Shown here: positions 11,528-23,735 of the stretch, piece after piece | Layout: every line of letters begins with the position of its first letter | Numbering within the stretch: position 1 is the stretch's first letter | NCBI GenBank assembly: GCA_945910005.1 | Contig: OX246738.1 | Coordinates: 20,920,186 to 20,984,185, forward strand | DNA length: 64,000 nucleotides | From: Isoperla grammatica | Lineage: Eukaryota; Arthropoda; Insecta; Plecoptera; Perlodidae | Direction of reading: 5' to 3' | Notes under the pieces: generated by a model | What the model was told of the DNA's origin: nothing | Database searches by the model: none | Seen by the model: only the letters and a program-made list of their open reading frames with translations | Translations under genes and position numbers: made by a program

Positions 11528-12262
11528 GTATTGATACAAATTTTTTGTGCTTATACCGTCTAAATTAATACCTAAACGCACACATAATATAAAGAGTTAT
11601 TTAAAAATTATTTAAAAATAAATTAAAATAAATAAATACACTATTTGTCGTTTCGTATAGGATCACCTGGCTTTTTTTAAATAAACAATATATGTATGCA
11701 TTCCATTAATATTGCCCAATGTAAATAAGCCCCCACTCCCAGATGCTTACAGAGTACCTATTCTGTGTGAAGAGGTCCCCATATCAAACATTCACTCGCG
11801 AATGCCATCAAACGTTCTTGCTCTCAAAGACGACAACGAGACAAGCGATACCCACAGCGTTGCAAGAGCTTGCAACATGGCACTGCGATCAACACTCGCC
11901 GTGTGTATTCTAATATGACAATATATACAGAGTGTGAGGACTTTCACCAAAACAACCGAATAATGACACTACAAAACGCATATTACGCGCGTAAACAATA
12001 TCTTTCACCGGCTTTTTAGTTTTTTTTTTTTATAAATATGTAGCAAACGATCATCATAGGCCTTCTAGCTGGCAAACAAATTTATTTTTTCGAATGGACA
12101 TATTGTTACTTTTCAACACTGTATATTAGAACCTGCCCAGGAAAAATTGATGTCCGTCTTCAGGTGACCATAACTAAAGGTATTGTGGTATTTGAAATGG
12201 TTGGGGAGAATACGTGGTCCGATGTCTGTTAGTATACGATTCAATCCAAGCATTCGCCTAGT

Positions 12263-12385
12263 GACTGAGGAAAACGTCGGAAAAACCCTTCGGTCAGAAT
12301 TGCGGGTAGGGTAGGTCAGAGTTGCGGGTGTCGAAACGGCGTCCTCCGGAATAAGAGCCTCGTGTACTATTACTGAGCCATCTCT
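12263..12385 (-). mobile_element. tRNA-derived SINE, copy 1
   Basis: On the minus strand the A box is tggctcagtaat (12380-12368) and the B-box-like stretch is gccgtttcgacac (12340-12328), followed by ttttccgacgttttcctcag. Order and wording match the copy at 44865-44985: both plus strands read tgaggaaaac.tcgg..aa, then gtcag, then a B-box complement, and end ctgagccatctctt. Two independent copies with the same layout make a SINE family secure. The parent tRNA is not identified. Confidence 0.7.
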
Positions 12386-12625
12386 TTCAGTTCAACTTGG
12401 TCTATCGGTTCAGCGCGAATTAGATGGTATGCATGGGAGGGGGGGTGGGGGGGGGCAAAGCAATCACGAAAAAAGTGGTATACACGTCCACCCCGATTAC
12501 GAAGTAGGTTCAAGTTCTTTTGACATTATAATCAAGAACAAAAATGTTATGATAAAAACGTAGGCAATATATAAACATTTAATGGATAGAGGGGATTCAT
12601 ATCCAAAATTACCGTGTCATCTATG

Positions 12626-12668
12626 CAGTGGTGTCCAACCCCTGGCCCGCGAGTGTCTTGTCAGTGGG
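12626..12668 (+). mobile_element. hAT-like 5' end fragment
   Basis: Reads cagtggtgtccaacccctgg followed by cccgcgag. CAGTGGTnnCCAACC with ggcccgcg is the style of several hAT ends. A matching right end and target duplication were not found, so this may be a broken copy. The ORF at 12722-12925 downstream has no recognisable transposase motif. Confidence 0.35.
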
Positions 12669-13313
12669 ACAGTGGCCCTCGACTCATTATTGGAAATAAT
12701 AAATATTATTGAAATGTACAATTGTTAATACAATTGTTGTTGTTGTTGCTGTTGGTTTGTTTTGTACTAATTTTTGTAACCCACACATTGGGAGTTTCAG
12801 CGGACGCATTGAATTTACTGTTGCAAGCCAATAAAGACTGTTTTCGGTTATCGTCAGTAACCTTCAACATAAAGTTTAATTTATTGAAATGTCAGTTTGA
12901 AGCAAAAAATTCTGCATTATTTTGACCACTTGCGGGAGAGAGCGCTTAAAACCGGTGTATTTATTATTTGTTGTGTAGCGTCGGGATCGTCAGCTTTAGT
13001 GTGGCGAAACGTAACGTTTTAGCTTCCGTATCCTATATGGGGATTTCTAGTGGCCGTGGGTTTGAAATTGTGGGCAAGTTTAGGTAGCAAATCAATTTCG
13101 TTTTTAATACGCATGTTTTTGGGTGGGTGCAGGGCCACCACATTGTTGGGAAAGGTCGCAACTTTGAAACGATATTGTTTGGTGTCATGTAATTGATGCG
13201 TTAGGAAATAATGCGTTGGTAAATAATCTCCATAATTTTGTAATGACTAAAATACTCGCTGGATTAAAAATATTTTAAATTTTACTATAAGCCTTACCGT
13301 TGGCATTTTAAAT

Positions 13314-13331
13314 GCCCCCCCCCCCCCCCCG
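13314..13331 (+). repeat. Poly-C tract
   Basis: A run of C followed by gccgtgccctcagcggcgcc. The length is prone to sequencing error. Confidence 0.8.
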
Positions 13332-13711
13332 CCGTGCCCTCAGCGGCGCCCATGCGTTTAAATCGCAAAGAATGACGGTTTGAATGGGAAGATAAACTTA
13401 ATGGAATAAATGTGCGTAACTTAGACAGATGAGGAAATGGGACGAATAAAAATGTGCACTACTGCTCTGTTTGTGAGCACCAGTCACCACTGGGAAGGAA
13501 CCACTTAAACGAATTAAATGCACAATGTAGGGAATTTGTTGGTTATTTTAATTGATTTATCGGTTCTTTAATTTGATTATCATTATATATGGAACCACTG
13601 GGTTGTAACGGAGTAGCATTATTGAAAGTTATATCCATTTAAGATAAATATTCCTTAAAAAAAAAACTGCTGGATTGAACAATCTGAGTGAAACCCAGAC
13701 AGAAAGTAAAC

Positions 13712-13787
13712 CGACCCCGACTGGAAACTAAACCCAGGTTTCCCACTTGGCGATCAGGTACCCTGACCACTACAACATCCCCAAAAT
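13712..13787 (-). mobile_element. tRNA-like / SINE fragment
   Basis: On the minus strand: ggggatgttgtagtggtcag, then ggtacctgatcgccaagtgg, then gaaacctgggtttagtttcc. The A-box region tgtagtggtcagg and a B-box-like gggtttagtttcc are at tRNA spacing and resemble Asp/Glu-type tRNAs. The B box departs from the GGTTCRANTCC consensus, so this is a decayed tRNA pseudogene or SINE head rather than a gene. Confidence 0.5.
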
Positions 13788-15188
13788 TTTATTTCATTCA
13801 TGCTTGGAGTTCTAGTGTTGCATAATGTGAATAGTTAAGAGACGTGTTAATAATTTCCAGTAGATGTTGAATTTTTGTAATTTAATCTGTATAACATTAA
13901 GATATGCGTGACTGTGTGTACAACACCCATAGATGCATAACAAAAACGCGCACTATATATGTAGCAATAATTTGAAGTTCAAAACCATCATAGAGACATA
14001 CTACAAAAAGTAAAACAACAATTTTTTATGATTAGAAAATCTTAATGGATTAATACGTTAAATTAATACCGTTCAAAATGTGAGCTTATGTGAGTACGGG
14101 CATTGTTCCGTAACCCAACTCTGGCTATCTACTTTTTATTCAGCCGCAGATTGCAGTCAATGACACAGATAATGCACTACTGTGCTCTAACGAAATTAAG
14201 ACCTTCTACTGGTATTGCTTAAATAAGTACACTAAGATATAACGATTCAAATAGTACATATTTAGGCGGAATTTACTCAAATAAATAGCAATTTGTGAAA
14301 CCGTATTGTCGTGTAGTCAATCAATCCACTTGTATTGTAACTCTAGATATATTTTAATACATTTTAACAATGGTAAGCTGTGTTATACACGAATCGTTTT
14401 AGACTAGTGTGTGCTTATTGTACTACAGTGCCTACAAATATTTCGCATTCTTTAGTATGTGCAACAAGTAATCTGATATAAACGATGTTTGCATTCACCC
14501 AAGGAAAATTAAAGTGTGTTTGTACACTACGAACAATGTGCTTCCAAATGCATTGTGCATTTGTGCCCTTGATGAATCGACAGATAATCATAGCTACTAC
14601 TATGAAATAATACATTAATCCATCAATACCCCCCTCCCACATAACGCCATTCCACTCCACCGCCCCCGTTCTTCCACCCCGCCCGCATGCATCCAGTCTA
14701 AACCTTACAGACTATATAGTTGTTAATTGCACTGTGCAATGCACTGTGATGGGTTCGTATTTATATATGAAAGTGAGACAAACCTCTCTAAAACTACATG
14801 ATTATATGTACGTATAGAAAAAGAAACTTAAAAAGCGTAGGCCTAGATTCGTTCCGTTTTGAAGGGTTGGTTCCTCAGTTTTCTTTATTCGAGTCAATTA
14901 CAATCGTAAAGCATCTACTGCCGATAGATAACAAAACCACCGATACAAGCAAATGCTGTAAGCACTACATTATTGTAGTACTAACACTCGGATTCAATAA
15001 ACCACTTGATTTGATTTTATTTTATTTCTCAATTATTTTTTCTTGTACTTGATTTTAATTTTATATAGTACAGTAGTTTGTTTTGTTTTTGTTTATATTG
15101 TTAATTATGATTTCATTATTATGAATTGTTTGCAAAGCCTAGTTTTGTTTAAGGTCCTCCTTTGTAAATCAATTTTTATAACTGAATA

Positions 15189-16587
15189 GGGCACTAGCAA
15201 CACCAAAAGACAGCAATGAAATAGAGATGGGAATTTTGGCCCGAACGGCCCGAAAGCCCGGGCCGGGTTTCTTAAGTTAGCTTCGGGCTTCGGGCCGGTA
15301 TCGGGCCGAAGCATTGAAAGTTCTGGCCGGGCCGGGCCAGGCTTTCGGGCTTTCGGGCCGAGTCGGGCTTTCGGGCCGGTTCGGGCTTTGGGGCCGAGTC
15401 GGGCTTTCGGGCCAGGTCGGACTTCTGGCTTCCCTGGCCAGCAATTTGGGGCTGGATATCATCATTTAATAATGTTTTTATAATAAAACAAAATAATTCT
15501 TTAAAATTGAATATAGAGCTGCTTGAGTTTAATTATCTAAGCAGCAGTAAGCAGTTGGTTTTTTGGAGTTCTCTACAGGCCACAGTCCACCCACCCACAC
15601 ACAACATTCTCCTATTCCCTACCCCTATAGCCAACACTGTGGCGATCGACTAAATCGATACGTTTTGTGTCGGCGGCGACTTTACTATAAGGCCAGGCCG
15701 CTCTTTCGGGCCGGGCCGGGCCGGGCCGGGTTTTCGGGCTTTCGGACCGGTTCGGGCTTTCGGGCCGGTGAGAGCTTTCGGGCCGGTGAGAGCTTTCGTG
15801 CCAGGTAGGGCTTCTGGCTTTCCTGGCCAGCATTTTGGGGCTGGATATCAATATTTAATAATGTTTTTTATAATTTAAAAAAAAAATTCTATAAAATTGA
15901 GTATAGAGCTGCTTCAGTTTAATTATCTAAGCAGCGGTAAGCAGTTTGTTTTTTGGAGTTCTCCACAGGCCACAGTCCACCCACCCACACACAACATTCT
16001 CCTATTCCCTACCCCTATAGCCAACACTGTGGCGATCTACTAAATCGATACGTTTTGTGTCGGCGGCGGCTTTACTATAAGGCCAGGCCGAGTTTTCGGG
16101 CTTTCGGGCCGGGCCGGGCTTTCGGGCTTTCGGGCCTTTTTTCGGGCCGGGCCGGGCCGGAATCATCATCTTTCGGGCCGGGTTCGGGCCGGGCGGCAGT
16201 AGGTTTTTACCTTGTCGGGCCGGACTCGGGCCGGACAGTTTCGGGCCGGACAGTTTCGGGCCGGGCCACGGGCCGGGCCGGGCCGTACGTTTCCCACAAA
16301 TTCGCATCTCTACAATGAAACAAGTGAATTGAATCGATGGACAAACAACAAGCTGTCAAAAAATAATTTCTTCTGATTTTGAAAAACAAAACAAAAAACA
16401 AACAAATAGACATACAAAACTTTCACTTAGTCGTTGTCTATCATCAAAAATTTTAAATGGCGAGCAGTTACTATTGCTACACTTGTTTTATTTCTATGGT
16501 TGCAATTTTATTATTTTGACAAATGATGGTTTGTCTATCAGTTCAATTCATTTGTTCCATTGTTGTCTTTTGGTGTTGCTAGTGCCC
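15189..16587. mobile_element. ~300-bp MITE split by a nested hAT-type element
   Basis: The left terminus gggcactagcaacaccaaaa and the reverse complement of the right terminus are identical over those 20 bases and continue similar beyond (aagaca.caatg.aacaa.tgaattga), once the inner insertion is removed. TA dinucleotides flank both ends (15187-15188, 16588-16589), as expected for a Tc1/mariner-type target, although TA is weak evidence. Removing the 1091-bp inner element and one 8-bp duplication leaves about 300 bp, a normal MITE size. Confidence 0.75.
15222..16312. mobile_element. 1091-bp hAT-type element with GGGCCGGG subterminal arrays
   Basis: The ends are tagagatgggaattt on the left and, on the opposite strand, tagagatgcgaattt on the right. 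They are flanked by perfect 8-bp duplications caatgaaa (15214-15221 and 16313-16320). An 8-bp duplication with TAGAGATG ends indicates hAT. Inside are cgggccggg / ttcgggc stretches (15238-15425, 15690-15815, 16085-16285) and a tandem duplication of about 390 bp (gctggatatc at 15451 and 15840; cgatacgttt at 15656 and 16046). There is no transposase. The proline/glycine/arginine-rich frames are translations of the GGGCC repeats. Confidence 0.85.
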
Positions 16588-16690
16588 TATAGGATAGACA
16601 TTAAATAAATTAATAAATAAATAATTAAATCATAATTTATTTCAACGCAAAATAAATCTACCACGAGCGCAACTATATGTGTCTGTATTT

Positions 16691-16814
16691 TGTGTCTGTA
16701 TTTTGGCTTTGGCTCAGGGTTGAAATAAAATGTCAACAGTATAAAGCTTAAGAAAACGTTACGATTTCCATAAAATGTGTATATGAATTTGTGTGGCCAG
16801 TGCCGTATATCTTG
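16691..16814. other. Spacer between the two 1.6-kb segment copies
   Basis: About 120 bp with a repeated tgtctgtattttg and no counterpart found in the other copy. Confidence 0.4.
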
Positions 16815-18420
16815 TTACAAGGGGGGGGGGGGGGGGGCTGACCACTAAGTGTGGTCGAAAAATAATCACTTTCTTATAGAATTGGTGGTTGTTTTGGTGT
16901 AAGCCAATAACAGTCTAACAGATGTATACTATCAGTATCTGCTATACTATCTGCATATTATGAACTTTTACACACTTTACTGTCTACAGTCTACACGAAC
17001 AATAAAAGCACACACCTATATTATTCGTGCAATCTACAGTCGGACGTCTGTCTTGTTTCCTGTAAGTTTAAGATAATATGTTTATTCCTTTACTTTTTGC
17101 TTAGAAAATAATAAGAGTTTTCCATAAATATGTTCACTAAAATTAATGTACTATACAAGTATGTTTTTTGGATGTCACAAAACCCCAAGAAGTAGAAGCA
17201 GAAACAGTGGCGGATCTAGACCCCATGATGTAAATAATGAGGCGGGGGCAGCCGCCAGAGGAGAAAGAAAAATTAAGTTCCCGGAAGATGACTTAAGATT
17301 ATTAAATATTCATTCAAACGGAATTCTGAGTGTTGATGTTAGTACTGGTACTAACCTTAAACCATTATGAATTTGAAGATGTGGCGGGGGGGGGGGGGGG
17401 GGGAGGGAGCGATAAGTTATTAACCCTTTTGTATCAGTTATGTAGATGGTTTAATGATTATCGACCTTTGGTAGAAGAATCATGGAGGGACAGTGGCGTG
17501 GCGCAAAGTCCCAGCCCCCCCCCCTCTGCAAGTTTAATGTGTGGGCCCCTCCCCAAAAAAATACCTCGTGACAAATTGCAAAAAGTCACAAAAATGACAC
17601 TGCTTTTTAAAAATGCATTATTTTGGTTTCTTTCTTCTTACATTATAAGAAACGATTATTCCTCGTGGTGTTTTTCCTGGCGAATTCGTGGATTATTGCA
17701 TCCGTTGCGAGCTTTCGAGCTTGCTCGCATTCAATGCTTAAAATGGAAAGTCCCTTCAAACGTTCTTGTGACAATGCTGCTTCTAAGATAATTTTTTATT
17801 AGTTTTAACTTGGAAAATGAACTTACAGCTGTTGTTAGAGTGACAAAGTTAAAACACTCAAGGAAAATTAATGTGTATTATTTGTATACTACAAACAATG
17901 TGCTTCCAAATGTATTGTAGACACTAAATAAATCGACAAATAATCATAGTTACAAGTTACAACTAACAAATTAGAGATTAATCCATCATTACCCCCGTCC
18001 CGTGTAAGTAACGCCATTAAGCTCCCCCGCCCCCCTCCTTCAGTTATGCATCCAGCCTAAAATACATCCAGACTAAAGTTGTTATTTGCACTGTGTGGGT
18101 TCGTTGTTTTTTCTACATGAAAGAAAGAAAAAACTCTACAAAAACTTCATGATTATAGGTGGAAAATAAAAAAATGGAAAATAAAATATAAAAATCGTAG
18201 ATTCATTACGTATGTTTACGTTGGTACGTCGGTTTTCTTTAATCTAGTAAATTACAATCATGTATCATTTACTGTAGATAGACACTCAAAACCCACGATA
18301 CAAGCAAATGTTGTAAGCAATATCTTAATTTTATGACAACACTCAGAATCAATAAAATTAATGTGATCATTTATTTCAATACAAAATATAATTACCACGA
18401 TTGCAACTATGTGTGTGAAA
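16815..18420 (+). repeat. Right, nearly uninterrupted copy of the ~1.6-kb tandem segment
   Basis: Starts at a gttacaaggggg G tract and ends near ttaccacgattgcaactatg. It is collinear with the four pieces of the left copy. It contains the cagtggcggatctaga hAT-like remnant at 17205 and two homopolymer tracts, and lacks the large insertions. This copy therefore acts as the empty-site reference. The 153-codon frame at 17330-17791 runs through a poly-G tract and is not credible as a gene. What the segment originally was (a transposon or unique sequence) cannot be told. Confidence 0.75.
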
Positions 18421-18439
18421 AGTCCTTATTAGAACGACT

Positions 18440-18725
18440 TTAGCTCACAGTCCCCATAGATACCACAATATATACCAAAAACCGTTATGTGTGAACAGGT
18501 CCTAACGAACAATATACATATTCACAGTCCCATAATGATCAGTGTGTACTCTCAGTCCCCACTCAAGATATAATGTTTGTAAAACGAAAACTATGCGCTA
18601 CCAAAATGTCACTATGATATTCGAATTCTTTGATTTTTTTTCATATTTATCGTGTACTTTGTTCTTTGATGCGATCAGCGATATAGGAAATCTCAAATAG
18701 GTAGTGTGTATTCACAGTCCCCACT
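18440..18725 (+). repeat. Recurrent cacagtcccca motif
   Basis: Variants of (t/c)tcacagtcccca occur near 18449, 18520, 18557 and 18710, each preceded by a gtgtg- or taccata-like stretch. Irregular spacing suggests a decayed tandem array. Confidence 0.35.
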
Positions 18726-18742
18726 TACCCCTCGTTGGACAG

Positions 18743-21120
<2,378 letters not shown>

Positions 21121-21132
21121 AAAGGGTAAGGT

Positions 21133-21240
21133 CTAAATTGATAATAACGCTTTACGCTTACGCTTTCCAGTTTCAGTTGTATCTTCATCTGCGTTAGCGT
21201 TAAGACTACCTCCTACTCGGTTGAGTTGCGGCCCGCTAAT
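21133..21240 (-). CDS. Weak exon candidate, basic/acidic C-terminal segment
   Basis: On the minus strand a frame reads SWPISGPQLNRVGG, then an acidic stretch NADEDTT, then GKRKRKALLSI and a stop at 21133-21135. The acidic stretch followed by a KRKRK cluster looks like a nuclear protein tail. An AG lies just upstream (atatacgag) and a gtaagc donor-like site lies inside (ggaaagc|gtaagc). Only about 36 residues are persuasive, no domain is present, and it may be chance. I do not assign a function. Confidence 0.2.
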   Translation of the reverse strand: MSGPQLNRVGGSLNANADEDTTETGKRKRKALLSI

Positions 21241-21339
21241 TGGCCAAGAACTCGTATATGAAGTCAGCATCCGTAGCGATAGAATGGAACACGTATTGTA
21301 ACGTATTTGTTTTCTTACTTCGTTACACACAACGCCTAA

Positions 21340-23200
21340 CTACAATGACAATCAACGCGATTATATGGAAATACAGCGATGTCTCTTACAACTCACTGAC
21401 CTCTACATATTGCTCCATTTCAATTCAATAATTTCAATGTTGCCAACTCGACCTAAAATGGGTCTCACGTAAGTATTCTCATACTGGCGAAATAGTCAAA
21501 CCCAATGGTACCAACTTGATTTCTTATGTACCGTTGCTACACTTTATTTGAATCAGATCAATTATGGATAATTGATGACTTTGGATTTTCTAACACACCG
21601 GGCGTGACTCTTGAGTACTCAGTGTAATACGGCATTTATCAATGTGTGAAAGAACGTCAGAAATCTATTGATTCTCGTTGAAACAGCGAGAATTAAAGAA
21701 CATTAGATAAGAATCTAAGGTTGGTATGAGACTAATTATAAAGTTGGGACTAGTATAGCTAACACACCTGTCACGTGGTATTACTCTAAATGTGGTACGG
21801 AAAGCAAAATGATCTAAAACCCTGTTAAACGCTTCTGCGCTATGAACATCAGCCCACCCGAATCAAGTTGTCAGCATCACCTCACGATGGTATTGCGCCA
21901 CGTGATTTGATCAAGGATCTCTCATTGGTTGGCTACGTTAGCCCAACCCAGGTCAATACTTTACGGGCATGTAATATTATGTAATTACGTATGCACTGAA
22001 TTCCATCAATTTGATATTCATGCAATGTAGCTCAAAATTGAATTCCGCATTCCTACAAGTTTAGTAATTCATGTGTTATTTGTAATAATATTTCCATCAT
22101 TCCATACATTTCCATTTCCATTTCTTTGTATTTTGAATATAGAATGAGAAAATACCTTAGGACTGGATAAACACTATTTATTATAAATGCACGGATAACG
22201 TACCTACAAGGGTTAGCACTTATTAACGCAAATAGACGAAGTGAAACATAGTCCGAAGAGATTTTGCTATGAAATGTTCTGTAATACTCGTGTTGATTAC
22301 AGCTCATTCTACATAGTTGTATAGAGGAGGATAGAGTACAGAGCTCTGTTTAGTACAGAGTTTGGTCTTAGCTGTAACAAGTAATAAGATGTGTTTGTCA
22401 TGATCAACACTAAAGTACACGTTTATGAGCTGGATCAAACTATAGATTGGATCAAGAAGTTTGGGGGACATCTATTTATCAAATCTGATCAAATATCATT
22501 ATCTATCTGCATATTTACCTAACTAATGATTAGAATGTAAAGTTTAGTTCACCTTTCATTAACAATCTCTTAATATAATAAATATGGGAAAGTAATATAA
22601 AGTCATATTTAAGTATTATTTAAAGTAGTAAAGTAAAGTAATATTTAAATAATCTTTTAAAATAAGACAATGAACTTGTGACTGTCCTAACTCTATCAAA
22701 CTGTATTCGACACATAAATACACAATTAGGTTACTTCTGAAATATACCCATTAATAATGTATATTGTATATATGGTCCACATATTATAATGAAGTAGTTT
22801 AGTATCCTGTATGTACGATAAAACCATTGCATCTTAATACTAATCTTACTGCGTGGTAGAAGTCACTTGAAAGACAACGTTTTCAGAAACGCGTATCTAA
22901 AATCGTTAATAACCAAATTTTAAGAGCTTTCATAATAATTATTACTGTTTTTTTAGAATCTCGATACCTCTTGGGCATAATTTCTCGAAGTCGCTGATCC
23001 CTACCAATCGTAATAACAAGCAACGAAATTGTATATGACATGAAATGTGAGTATGTGTTCTCAGTCTTACAGAACTAATCGCAAACTCAGCGGAATGTAC
23101 CATGTGCAGCACAAAAACAATTAAAAATATAACGGTAACAGTAGAATTTCGATAAAGAAACAGTTACAGAAACGTTAAATATTAAATACGTTAGTGGAAT
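21340..23200. other. A+T-rich spacer
   Basis: No recognisable gene. A denser stretch at 21830-21960 contains attggttggctacg (CCAAT-like) but no transcript support can be read. Confidence 0.35.
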
Positions 23201-23209
23201 AGAAAAATG

Positions 23210-23300
23210 AAATCCATCTAAATTGCGGCTTAACCCGTGGATTTCAATCACATAGATTACGTTCTCACAGGTGGGGTAACCTGGAGACCTACATATCGTA
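23210..23300 (-). mobile_element. tRNA-like SINE fragment, copy a
   Basis: On the minus strand: acctgtgagaacgtaatc ... atccacgggttaagccgc ... agatggatttcat. The gggttaag core sits where a B box would be. The same layout recurs about 415 bp further on (aaatccatct, then ggactt/ggcttaaccc on the plus strand), which makes a repeat family likely. Both copies are decayed. Confidence 0.4.
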
Positions 23301-23637
23301 ATAGGAAAAATAAGGAAGGAGGCTAATGGTAATAAAATACAAATATTTATACCCGGCACCTCCACCATAACTGAGAAACGCGTTTTAACTCGTATACGGA
23401 ACAAAATCCCTAAGATGAGGAAAATTACACAAAATATTCCATCGTGTGTAAACTTTTAATCAGATGAATGAAAAACTTTCTTTATGTTCGAATAATTCTC
23501 GTTTTACATTTGTATACGTGGAAATATACGTGGCATTGAACACCCAAGAGATCCTTATATAACAAAACAGGTGTACAGAATGTTAATCAAAGTAATTTAA
23601 ATACAAAATTATTGTATTAGGGGAATATTGAAATGAT

Positions 23638-23735
23638 CGAACAAATAAAATCCATCTTCGCTGGGACTTAACCCAGATATACTGCGTTCCGAGAATATTC
23701 TTTACCGTTCACCTGGGGACCCATCCGTCGCAAAT
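23638..23735 (-). mobile_element. tRNA-like SINE fragment, copy b
   Basis: On the minus strand: gacggatgggtccccaggtg, aacggtaaagaatattctcg, then tctgggttaagtcccagcg. A-box-like ggtgaacggtaaag and B-box-like gggttaagtccc are at tRNA spacing. The string gacggatgggtcccc recurs on the plus strand at about 24632, suggesting a third fragment. Confidence 0.45.

Larger units (their letters stand above)
6608..16690 (+). repeat. Left copy of a ~1.6-kb tandem segment, interrupted by insertions
   Basis: Pieces collinear with 16815-18420: 6608-6828 (gtaacaaggtgg... to cgaacaataaaaacaca), 9783-10450 (acacacctatattattcgtg onward), 14495-15010 (aaggaaaatta, acgaacaatgtgcttccaaa, to gattcaataaa) and 16605-16690 (atttatttcaacgcaaaata). 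What separates the pieces is absent from the right copy. That explains three insertions: the foldback element, a block within 10450-14490, and the nested MITE/hAT block. Alignment was by eye, so edges are approximate. Confidence 0.75.

Noticed and set aside
15277..16413. Pro/Gly/Arg-rich frames up to 121 codons, collagen-like by eye
   Set aside because: Translation of GGGCCGGG arrays of the hAT-type element, open on both strands.
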